Below, piece after piece: positions 1-6,540 of a stretch of DNA of 9,621 nucleotides (positions within the stretch are counted from its first letter, which is position 1; each line of letters opens with the position of its first letter). A program made the translations under genes and the position numbers. Origin of the DNA: Spirochaetota bacterium (GTDB lineage Bacteria; Spirochaetota; Spirochaetia; DSM-27196; PWMO01); NCBI GenBank assembly GCA_009908925.1, contig JAAAOH010000202.1, positions 1 through 9,621 of the forward strand. Reading direction: 5' to 3'. Below the pieces are notes generated by a model, which saw only the letters and a list, made by a program, of their open reading frames with translations, ran no database searches and was not told the DNA's origin.

Positions 1-942
1 CAGCACGGCACCCTCAGCGCCTATCCGAGTTACGTGAACCGTGTCTACGGCGTCCGCACCGACGAGGGTGAGGAGTACGTGGCGAAGTTCTACCGGCCCG
101 GCCGCTGGAGCCGGGAGGCGATCCTCGAAGAACACGAGTTTCTCGCAGATTGCGCGGATGCGGAGATTCCCGTCGTCGCTCCCATCCCTGATAACGACGG
201 TGACACCCTCGGCGCACTCGAGGTCACTGGCGAAACCGAAACGGGCGCATCACAGGTGACAGAGTTCCCCTTTGCCCTCTTTCCCAAGCGCGGCGGGCGC
301 AACTTCGATGCCGAAACCGACGACCAGTGGTATCGCCTCGGGAGTATCGTCGCCCGCTGTCATCTCGCAGGTCGAAGGCGAGAGGCGCGCCATCGGGCCG
401 TATGTCGGCCGGACACCTGGACGGCACCCTTCGTGGACGAGCTCACCGACCAGAACCTCATACACCCGGACATCGCCGCGGAGTTCCGCGACACCGCGGC
501 GAAGATTCTCTCCCTCGCACAACCCCACTTCGCGGGGGTCCCCTTTCACCGCATCCACGGCGACTGCCACCGCGGCAATCTCCTCGATCGACCCGGCGAG
601 GGGCTTCTCATTATCGACTTCGACGACATGATGGTGGGACCGGCGGTGCAGGATATCTGGCTGCTCCTGCCGGGCCACGCCGCGGACTGCAGCCGCGAGC
701 TCACGATGCTACTCGACGGCTACGAGACCTTTCTCGAGTTCCCACGTGGCAGCCTCAAGCTGATAGAACCGTTGCGGTTCATGCGGATGATTCATTTTCT
801 CGCCTGGCAAGCGCGGCAGCGCGGGGACAACTGGTTCCTGCGCGAGTTTCCCGACTGGGGAACGAAGCAGTTCTGGATCCGCGAGCTCGAAGATCTGAAA
901 ATGCAGGCAGGCATCGTCCGCGACGAGCTTGCCGACGCGTGA
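1..942 (+). CDS. srkA: Stress-response serine/threonine protein kinase, SrkA (YihE/RdoA) family, 5'-truncated by window edge
   Basis: The reading frame is open from base 1 and codes for 313 visible residues. In known family members SrkA is a cytoplasmic Ser/Thr kinase of aminoglycoside-phosphotransferase-like fold that counteracts stress-induced death. Visible landmarks, numbered from the codon at bases 1-3, are: YVNRVYGV near residue 11, matching the family's SYENRVYQ; the ATP-binding lysine K29 in AKFYRPGRW; the catalytic loop HGDCHRGN at 186-193 with D188; and the metal-binding IDFDD at about 205-209, followed by GPAVQDIWLLL. The C-terminal IEPLRFMRMIHFLAW also matches the family. A GTG at base 34 could be called as a start, but conserved sequence (LSAY) lies before it and no ribosome binding site is seen, so the true start should be outside the window. 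Compared with E. coli SrkA (328 aa), roughly 25 residues are missing. There is no dsbA-like gene downstream, unlike in E. coli. Confidence 0.9.
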   Translation, partial: QHGTLSAYPSYVNRVYGVRTDEGEEYVAKFYRPGRWSREAILEEHEFLADCADAEIPVVAPIPDNDGDTLGALEVTGETETGASQVTEFPFALFPKRGGRNFDAETDDQWYRLGSIVARCHLAGRRREARHRAVCRPDTWTAPFVDELTDQNLIHPDIAAEFRDTAAKILSLAQPHFAGVPFHRIHGDCHRGNLLDRPGEGLLIIDFDDMMVGPAVQDIWLLLPGHAADCSRELTMLLDGYETFLEFPRGSLKLIEPLRFMRMIHFLAWQARQRGDNWFLREFPDWGTKQFWIRELEDLKMQAGIVRDELADA

Positions 943-987
943 CTGCCAACGGGTGACGGCCCGGCAGCGCGCGATCACAGCCAAGCC

Positions 988-1016
988 TTGATGAGAGCGC
1001 TTCGGCGCGTTATATT
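988..1016 (+). promoter_or_regulatory. Predicted sigma70-type promoter of the YjfB-like gene
   Basis: TTGATG (988-993, 4 of 6 to TTGACA) and TATATT (1011-1016, 5 of 6 to TATAAT) are separated by exactly 17 bases. The spacer contains GCGC-TTCG-GCGC (997-1008), which could form a short stable hairpin in a transcript running through from the upstream kinase gene. The predicted transcription start is about base 1023, which is also the A of the first possible start codon. This is read by eye. Confidence 0.45.
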
Positions 1017-1022
1017 GGAGAC

Positions 1023-1229
1023 ATGATAGATTCAATGACATCCGCATATACATCGATGAATCAGGCGCAGACGGCCCAGCAGGCCAGTACTGCGGTGCTC
1101 AAGCAGTCGATGAACGTACAGGAGGCGCAGGGAGAGGGTCTCATGAAACTCCTTGCGAGCTCGGACTCAGAAGCGACACAGCCGGTGCAGGACGCGATGC
1201 TCGGCCAGAGCGTCGACACCTACGCGTAA
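1023..1229 (+). CDS. YjfB-family putative motility protein, 68 aa
   Basis: This is a very small, soluble, mostly helical protein with no signal peptide or membrane segment. Its core, NQAQTAQQASTAVLKQSMN (residues 13-31), followed by a Q/E-rich stretch and GLMKLL, fits the YjfB family (putative motility protein), whose members are about 60 residues long and carry the pattern SQAQ..QQ.S.AVLK..M. The biochemical role of the family is unknown. Association with motility is established only by context and name. The start is uncertain: ATG 1023 has GGAG only 2 bases upstream, too close for normal use, and the predicted promoter would place the transcript start on this ATG. In-frame ATGs at 1035 and 1056 lack a ribosome binding site. 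The family core begins after M12, so all three starts preserve it. No other motility gene is in the window. Confidence 0.75.
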   Translation: MIDSMTSAYTSMNQAQTAQQASTAVLKQSMNVQEAQGEGLMKLLASSDSEATQPVQDAMLGQSVDTYA

Positions 1230-1274
1230 GCAGCAGCCTGCGCTGACACAACGTCGCACACGGCAATAGGAGTT

Positions 1275-1313
1275 CCCGACGTCGACGGCTCTTATACGCC
1301 ATCGACGTCCGGG
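1275..1313. terminator. Strong hairpin between convergent genes, possible bidirectional terminator
   Basis: GACGTCGA (1278-1285) pairs perfectly with TCGACGTC (1302-1309). The stem is extended outward by CCC (1275-1277) with GGG (1311-1313) across one bulged C, and inward by GGC (1287-1289) with GCC (1298-1300). It lies about 45 bases after the YjfB-like stop and about 40 bases after the metH stop, so it could end both transcripts. Neither side is followed by a clear T-run, so a factor-independent terminator is not proven; it may instead protect the 3' ends. Confidence 0.45.
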
Positions 1314-1352
1314 GTTAGCTCTCCCGCCGATCCGGCAACCCGGCCACCGATC

Positions 1353-4300
1353 TTACTCTTCGGGCTCGTAGGCGAGGACCGATTGCAGTCTTCGCTCGGC
1401 GTCGGCAACCGAAATGTCTTTGCGCGCGGCATAGTCCTCGACCTGATCGCGCGACACCCTTCCCACTGAAAAGTACTTACTCTCCGGGTGCATGAACACG
1501 TATGCCGAAACGCTTGCCGGCGGCACCATCATGTAGCTCTCGGTGAGCGTCATCCCGTAACGCTCGGGGTCGAGCAGATCCCAGAGGATTTCCTTGTCGG
1601 CATGGTCCGGACAGGGAGGATATCCGGGCGCCGGGCGAATGCCCTGGTAACTGACCTGCAGGAGCCGCTCGAGGTCCAGGTTCTCCTCCGGAGCATAGCC
1701 CCAGAACTCTTTTCGCACCCGCTCGTGGAGCCGCTCGGCAAAAGCCTCGGCGAGACGATCGGCCAGAACCTTCGAGAGGATCGCGCGGAAGTCGTCGCCC
1801 GCGGCCTGGTATTCACCGGAGAGGGCCGGAAGGCCGTCACCGGCGGTCACGGCGAAGGCCCCCATGTAGTCGCGCACACCGGTCGTCTTGGGAGCAACGT
1901 AGTCGGAGAGGGAGAGGTAGTAGGGAGTCTCCGACTTGCGCTTCTGCTGCCTGAGGGTCTGAATCACACCGCGGATCTCCGCCCGCGAGCCGTCGGTGTA
2001 GAGCTCTATATTGTCGTCCTCGGTAGCATTCGCGGGCCAGAATCCCAGAACCCCGTGGGCAGAGAGCAGCCTCTCGTCGATGATCCGGCGAAGCAGAGCC
2101 TGTGCGTCCTCGTAGAGCTTGCGCGCTTCCGTTCCGAGCTCGGGATCGTCGAGAATCTCGGGAAACCGACCCTTCATCTGCCACGAGTAGAAGAAGAAGC
2201 CCCAGTCGATGTAGCGGGCGAGCTCGTCGATGGGATAGTTCTCGAACGCCCTCGTGCCGGTGAATCCGGGAACCGTCGGTTCGTACGAGTTCCAGTCCGG
2301 CGAGAAGCGGCGGCGGCGCACCTCACCGATGGGAAGATACTCGGTATCGGCGCTCTGGGCCTTGCGCTTCTCCCGGGTCTTCTCATGGAGCTCTGATACC
2401 TCTTCGGCATACGCCGCGCGGGTCTCGCGGTTCAACAGCTTCGAGACCACCCCGGAGGCGAGGCTTGCATCCTTCACATGGACCACCGGGCCCGAGTACT
2501 GCGGCGCGATCTTCACCGAGGTATGGACCTGACTCGTGGTGGCTCCGCCGACGAGAAGCGGCACTGAGAACCCCTCCCGCTCCATTTCCTTCGCCACGTG
2601 CACCATCTCGTCGAGGCTCGGTGTAATGAGCCCCGAAAGCCCGATGACGTCGACATTGTTGTCCCGGGCGGCCTGGAGAATGTCGGGGGTGGGAACCATC
2701 ACGCCGAGATCGATCACGTCGTAGTTGTTGCACTGGAGCACCACGCCGACGATGTTTTTGCCGATGTCGTGGACATCACCCTTCACCGTCGCCATGAGAA
2801 TCTTCCCCTTCTCGGGGGCTCCCTCCGCCGGCTTCTCGTCCTCTATGAACGGCTCGAGGTAGGCGACCGCCTGCTTCATCACCCGCGCGCTCTTTACGAC
2901 CTGCGGGAGGAACATTTTCCCCGACCCGAAAAGCTCGCCCACAATATTCATTCCGCCCATGAGCGGGCCCTCGATGACGTCCAGGGCCCACTCGCGCGCC
3001 TTCCGGGCCTCCTCGACATCGTCCTCGATGTAGGAGGTGATCCCCTTGACCAGGGCGTGGCTGATGCGATCCTCCACGCTGCCCTCGCGCCAGGAGAGAT
3101 CCTGCACCTTCCCGCCCGATGTCTGCTCCACGGTCTCTGCAAGGTCGAGAAGACGATCAGTGGCGTCCGCGCGGCGGTTCAGCAGCACATCCTCCACGTG
3201 CTCGAGAAGATCGGGAGGAATCTCATCGTAAACGGCAAGCTGCGCCGGATTCACGATGCCCATGTCCATGCCCGCCTGAATGGCGTGGTAGAGGAAGGCC
3301 GCATGCATGGCTTCACGAACGGTATTGTTGCCCCGGAACGAGAAAGAGACGTTGCTGACCCCACCAGAGATGCGTGCGCCGGGAAGCGTGCGTTTTATCT
3401 CTTTCGTCGCCTCTATGTAGTCGACGCCGTAGTTGGCGTGCTCCTCGATGCCCGTTCCCACGGCAAAGATATTGGGATCGAACATGATGTCCTCGGGAGC
3501 GAACCCGGCCTCATCGATGAGAAGGCGATAGGCGCGCGAGCAGATATCTACCTTACGCCGCATGCTGTCGGCCTGCCCCTCCTCGTCGAAGGCCATGACG
3601 ACCGTGGCGGCGCCGTACTTCCGAATCTTTCGCGCCTGCTCGAGAAAGGGCTCTTCACCCTCCTTGAGGCTGATGGAGTTCACGACACTCTTTCCCTGTA
3701 CGCAGCGCAGGCCCCGTTCTATGACCTCCCACTTGGAGGAATCGATCATCAGGGGGACACGGCTGATGTCGGGCTCACTCGCAACGAGGTTCAGAAAGAT
3801 CTCCATCTCGCGGGCCGAATCGAGCATGGCGTCGTCCATGTTGATGTCGATGGCCTGCGCGCCGTTTTCCACCTGGTCCCGGGCGACCTCGAGGGCCTCC
3901 TCATACTGCTTGGACTGAATGAGGCGATTGAACTTTCGCGAACCGGCGACGTTGGTCCGCTCGCCTATGTTCACGAAGAGGCTATCCGGCCCGAGCGTGA
4001 GGGGCTCGAGGCCGCTGAAGAAGGTCACGCCTTCGCGACGCTCGGGTACCTGCCGGGGCGCCGCTCCCTCGCAGGCCGCAACGATTTGCCGTACGTGCTC
4101 CGGTGTCGAGCCGCAGCATCCCCCGACAAGGTTCAGCAGTCCCTCCTCGGCCATCCCACCGAGGACGCCCGCCATGAACTCCGGGCTGTGGTCATACTCC
4201 CCGAACTCGTTCGGCAGACCTGCATTCGGATGTGTCGATACCGGCACGTGCGCGACCTCGCCGATCTCGGATACGTATTCGCGCAACTGATCGGCACCGA

Positions 4301-5069
4301 GAGAGCAGTTGAGCCCGAAGCTGATGGGATCGGCGTGTTCCATCGAGTACCAGAACGCGGTTGCCGTCTGTCCGGTGAGGGTGCGGCCGCTCTGGTCGGT
4401 GATGGTCCCCGAGATCATGATGGGAACGTCGATACCTGTCTCTTCTTCGAAGGTCTTCACTGCATAGATGGCGGCCTTGGCGTTGAGGGGATCGAAGATG
4501 GTCTCGATCAGTACCAGGTCGACGCCACCCTCGATCAGGCCGCGAAGCGCCTCGCCGTAGGCGCCGGCAACCTGCTCGAAGCTCACGTCACGAAACCCCG
4601 GATCGTTTACATCGGGTGAAATGGACAGCGTCTTGTTGGTCGGCCCGAGCACGCCGGTGACAAACCGCGGTTTGTCGGGCGTCTTCTCGGTCAAGGCGTC
4701 AGCGGCGGCACGAGCGATACGGGCACCCTCGGCGTTGAGCTCGTGGACGAGCTCCTGCATGTGGTAGTCGGCCTGCGAAATGGAGGTGCTGTTGAAAGTG
4801 TTCGTCTCGATGATGTCCGCGCCGGCCTCGAGAAACTGAGTGTGGATGGCGCCGATGATGTCGGGCCGGGTGAGGTTGAGCAGATCGTTGTTCCCCCGCA
4901 GGTTGATGGGGCTTCCGTTCTCGCCGGTGAATTCGGCGAAGCGCTCGCCGCGGAAGTCCTCTTCCTCGAGGCCATGGGCCTGTATCATCGTGCCCATTGC
5001 ACCGTCGAGGAAAACGATGCGACTGCGAAGTCTCTCACGGATGGTTGAAATGCGTTGTTCTCGCGTCAT
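1353..5069 (-). CDS. metH: Cobalamin-dependent methionine synthase (5-methyltetrahydrofolate:homocysteine methyltransferase), full length, 1238 aa
   Basis: MetH transfers the methyl group of 5-methyltetrahydrofolate through cob(I)alamin to homocysteine, giving methionine and tetrahydrofolate in the cytoplasm. All four modules are present, numbered from the ATG at 5069. The homocysteine domain (about 10-340) has DGAMGT at 22-27 and the zinc cysteines C255, C318 and C319. The pterin domain (about 350-620) has NIGERTNVAGSRKF from 367. The B12 cap and Rossmann domains (about 645-890) have DVHDIG with cobalt-ligand H767 and the partner residues S812 and S818. The reactivation domain (about 905-1238) has the AdoMet-binding RPAPGYPPCPDH at 1145-1156. 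E. coli MetH is 1227 aa. The ATG at 5069 is preferred over the TTG at 5084 because AGAGGGG lies 5 bases before it. No cobalamin riboswitch fits the short leader. The gene diverges from the dehydrogenase gene and stands alone. Confidence 0.98.
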   Translation of the reverse strand: MTREQRISTIRERLRSRIVFLDGAMGTMIQAHGLEEEDFRGERFAEFTGENGSPINLRGNNDLLNLTRPDIIGAIHTQFLEAGADIIETNTFNSTSISQADYHMQELVHELNAEGARIARAAADALTEKTPDKPRFVTGVLGPTNKTLSISPDVNDPGFRDVSFEQVAGAYGEALRGLIEGGVDLVLIETIFDPLNAKAAIYAVKTFEEETGIDVPIMISGTITDQSGRTLTGQTATAFWYSMEHADPISFGLNCSLGADQLREYVSEIGEVAHVPVSTHPNAGLPNEFGEYDHSPEFMAGVLGGMAEEGLLNLVGGCCGSTPEHVRQIVAACEGAAPRQVPERREGVTFFSGLEPLTLGPDSLFVNIGERTNVAGSRKFNRLIQSKQYEEALEVARDQVENGAQAIDINMDDAMLDSAREMEIFLNLVASEPDISRVPLMIDSSKWEVIERGLRCVQGKSVVNSISLKEGEEPFLEQARKIRKYGAATVVMAFDEEGQADSMRRKVDICSRAYRLLIDEAGFAPEDIMFDPNIFAVGTGIEEHANYGVDYIEATKEIKRTLPGARISGGVSNVSFSFRGNNTVREAMHAAFLYHAIQAGMDMGIVNPAQLAVYDEIPPDLLEHVEDVLLNRRADATDRLLDLAETVEQTSGGKVQDLSWREGSVEDRISHALVKGITSYIEDDVEEARKAREWALDVIEGPLMGGMNIVGELFGSGKMFLPQVVKSARVMKQAVAYLEPFIEDEKPAEGAPEKGKILMATVKGDVHDIGKNIVGVVLQCNNYDVIDLGVMVPTPDILQAARDNNVDVIGLSGLITPSLDEMVHVAKEMEREGFSVPLLVGGATTSQVHTSVKIAPQYSGPVVHVKDASLASGVVSKLLNRETRAAYAEEVSELHEKTREKRKAQSADTEYLPIGEVRRRRFSPDWNSYEPTVPGFTGTRAFENYPIDELARYIDWGFFFYSWQMKGRFPEILDDPELGTEARKLYEDAQALLRRIIDERLLSAHGVLGFWPANATEDDNIELYTDGSRAEIRGVIQTLRQQKRKSETPYYLSLSDYVAPKTTGVRDYMGAFAVTAGDGLPALSGEYQAAGDDFRAILSKVLADRLAEAFAERLHERVRKEFWGYAPEENLDLERLLQVSYQGIRPAPGYPPCPDHADKEILWDLLDPERYGMTLTESYMMVPPASVSAYVFMHPESKYFSVGRVSRDQVEDYAARKDISVADAERRLQSVLAYEPEE

Positions 5070-5074
5070 GGGGA

Positions 5075-5081
5075 CCCCTCT
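5075..5081 (-). promoter_or_regulatory. Ribosome binding site that fixes the metH start
   Basis: On the - strand AGAGGGG is followed by 5 bases and then the ATG at 5069. It lies inside the extended reading frame that would begin at TTG 5084, so the longer start would have no ribosome binding site of its own. This supports a 1238-residue protein starting MTREQR. Confidence 0.7.
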
Positions 5082-5092
5082 CAAGGTCGCAC

Positions 5093-5121
5093 AGTATACA
5101 GATCAGGATGGGATTTGGCCA
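5093..5121 (-). promoter_or_regulatory. Predicted sigma70-type metH promoter
   Basis: On the - strand TGGCCA (5121-5116, 4 of 6 to TTGACA), a 17-base spacer and TATACT (5098-5093, 5 of 6 to TATAAT). The expected transcript start is near 5086, giving a leader of only about 17 bases that just holds the ribosome binding site. This excludes a long cis-acting RNA in front of metH if the promoter is right. Confidence 0.5.
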
Positions 5122-5141
5122 CTGCGCCGCATTCTGCATGC

Positions 5142-5170
5142 TTGCACTCAGACCTCAGGCTGCATATAGT
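5142..5170 (+). promoter_or_regulatory. Predicted sigma70-type promoter of the dehydrogenase-LOG operon
   Basis: TTGCAC (5142-5147), a 17-base spacer and TATAGT (5165-5170, 5 of 6 to TATAAT). The expected transcript start is near 5177, about 32 bases before the ATG. It is back to back with, and does not overlap, the metH promoter. An inverted repeat, GCATAT (5162-5167) and ATATGC (5183-5188), straddles the -10 element and predicted start and could be an operator. Confidence 0.45.
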
Positions 5171-5208
5171 GGCAACACACACATATGCGATAACTCGAGG
5201 AGGAACTC

Positions 5209-5976
5209 ATGCGCCTGGATGGAAAGATCGCCGTCGTTACCGGCGGTGCACGCGGAATCGGAGAAGGTATCGGGAAGCTCATGCTGCGGGAAGGCGCGGA
5301 GGTCTACCTCGTCGATCTGCAGAAAGAAACCGTGGAAGCCACCGCTGCCGCCCTCGGGGAAAAGGCCCACGGCCTCGCGGCTGACGTCTCGGACTCGGCA
5401 TCAATCGAGAAGATGTTCTCGGAGGTTCTTGGGGCCACCGGCGGGCGACTCGACATCCTGGTGAACTGCGCGGGGATCGGGACACAATCGGCGTTCATTG
5501 ATACGCCCCTCGACCTGTGGAAGAAGGCCATGGCGATCAACCTCACCGGGACGTTTCTCTGCAGCCAGCTCGCGGCCCGCGCGATGGCGGAAAGCGGCGG
5601 CGGGTCGATCGTGAATATCGCCTCCATCTCGGGAAGCCGCGCCGGAACGGGACGCACTGTCTACGGAACCACGAAGGCCGGCATCATCCACCTGACGAAA
5701 CAGATGGCCATCGAGCTCGCCGCGCGCGGTATCCGGGCCAACGCCGTCTCTCCGGGACCGGTCGACACGGAGCTCACGAAGCAGGTCCACACCCAGTACC
5801 AGCGCGAGCGCTACTACGCCCAGATACCTCAGGAGCGCTACGGGACTATCGAGGAAATCGCACACGCTGTACTCTTCCTCGCCTCCGAAGAGGCATCCTA
5901 CATCACCGGGCACAACATCAACGTGGATGGCGGTTTCATGGCGGCGGGGCTGCTTACGCCCGAGGATCAGCAATAG
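5209..5976 (+). CDS. Short-chain dehydrogenase/reductase (classical SDR), 255 aa
   Basis: This is a cytoplasmic NAD(P)-dependent oxidoreductase of the classical SDR family. It shows the Rossmann glycine motif TGGARGIG (11-18), an acidic D36 at the end of the second strand that normally favours NAD(H) over NADP(H), D59-V60, the structural motif NCAG (86-89, family NNAG), N111, the catalytic S139 and Y152-x3-K156, SPGPVDTELT (181-190) and the C-terminal tail ITGHNINVDGG. Length is typical of the family (about 250 aa). The ATG is set by a strong ribosome binding site, GAGGAGGA (5197-5204), 4 bases upstream. The substrate cannot be read from the sequence; FabG-like, sugar-alcohol and hydroxy-acid dehydrogenases all share this pattern. 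The LOG-family gene follows after 6 bases, so the two are almost certainly co-transcribed. Confidence 0.93.
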   Translation: MRLDGKIAVVTGGARGIGEGIGKLMLREGAEVYLVDLQKETVEATAAALGEKAHGLAADVSDSASIEKMFSEVLGATGGRLDILVNCAGIGTQSAFIDTPLDLWKKAMAINLTGTFLCSQLAARAMAESGGGSIVNIASISGSRAGTGRTVYGTTKAGIIHLTKQMAIELAARGIRANAVSPGPVDTELTKQVHTQYQRERYYAQIPQERYGTIEEIAHAVLFLASEEASYITGHNINVDGGFMAAGLLTPEDQQ

Positions 5977-5982
5977 AAGCCC

Positions 5983-6534
5983 ATGGGTGACCATTCATCT
6001 TCGCCGTCGGCAGTGGCGGTCTTCTGCGGCTCGAACACCGGTCGCAACGATGCATACCGGGATGCGGCCGGCCGTCTCGGACGCACGCTCGCCGAACGCG
6101 GCATCGAGCTCGTGTACGGCGGCGGCAACGTGGGGCTCATGGGCGTGCTTGCCGATGCGGCCCTCGCGGCCGGCGGACGGGTCACAGGCGTTATGCCGCA
6201 GCATCTCGTCGACCGTGAGGTTGCCCATCGGGGGCTATCGGAGCTCAGAGTCGTCGCGGACATGCACGAGCGCAAGGCGACCATGGCCGCGGCATCGGAC
6301 GCCTTTATCGCCCTTCCGGGCGGACCGGGCACGATGGAAGAGTTCTTCGAGGCCTGGGTATGGAGGCTGCTCGGCCTGCACGGGAAGCCCATAGGATTGC
6401 TGAATACCGCGGGCTACTACGACAGACTCGAGGCATTCCTCTCCCATGTCGTCACCGAGGGCTTTATGGCCGAGGTCGCCCGCCGCGCGCTCGTGGTCGA
6501 CGCCGACGTCGAGCGACTCCTCGACCGGCTGTAG
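5983..6534 (+). CDS. LOG-family nucleotide 5'-monophosphate phosphoribohydrolase, 183 aa
   Basis: This belongs to the 'Lonely guy' (LOG) family of Rossmann-like enzymes. Members cleave the N-glycosidic bond of AMP or cytokinin riboside monophosphates, releasing the base and ribose 5-phosphate. Landmarks are VAVFCGSNTG (11-20), YGGGNVGLMG (45-54), the catalytic R97 in MHERK, and the family signature PGGPGTMEE (112-120) with catalytic E120. The length is typical (180-200 aa). In most bacteria the physiological role is purine nucleotide breakdown or salvage; cytokinin production is known for some plant-associated species and there is no sign of it here. The start at 5983 lies 6 bases after the dehydrogenase stop with only a weak ribosome binding site, so translation probably depends on coupling to the upstream gene. 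It ends 6 bases from the convergent lipoprotein gene. Confidence 0.92.
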   Translation: MGDHSSSPSAVAVFCGSNTGRNDAYRDAAGRLGRTLAERGIELVYGGGNVGLMGVLADAALAAGGRVTGVMPQHLVDREVAHRGLSELRVVADMHERKATMAAASDAFIALPGGPGTMEEFFEAWVWRLLGLHGKPIGLLNTAGYYDRLEAFLSHVVTEGFMAEVARRALVVDADVERLLDRL

Positions 6535-6540
6535 CCCGGG

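Noticed and set aside
34..942. Treating GTG at base 34 as the real start of the kinase.
   Set aside because: The frame is open to the window edge, the codons before it encode residues resembling the family's N-terminus (LSAY..), and no ribosome binding site precedes the GTG.
327..956. A 209-codon open frame overlapping the kinase gene.
   Set aside because: It is a shifted frame of the strongly supported SrkA-type gene, has an Arg/Pro/Ser-rich composition typical of GC-rich shadow frames, and has no ribosome binding site.
2598..4619. A 673-codon open frame on the + strand opposite metH (and a further 302-codon one at 1488-2396).
   Set aside because: Both lie exactly codon-aligned and antisense to metH. 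Stops there require TTA, CTA or TCA codons in metH, which are rare in GC-rich genes, so long open frames are expected. The translation resembles no protein family and has no start signals.
5135..5147. TGCATGC/TTGCA repeats between the divergent promoters as an operator.
   Set aside because: The repeats are short and of low information, and overlap the -35 box by chance-level similarity.
6535..6540. CCCGGG palindrome between the convergent genes as a terminator.
   Set aside because: A 6-base palindrome without a loop or T-run cannot form a useful terminator hairpin.
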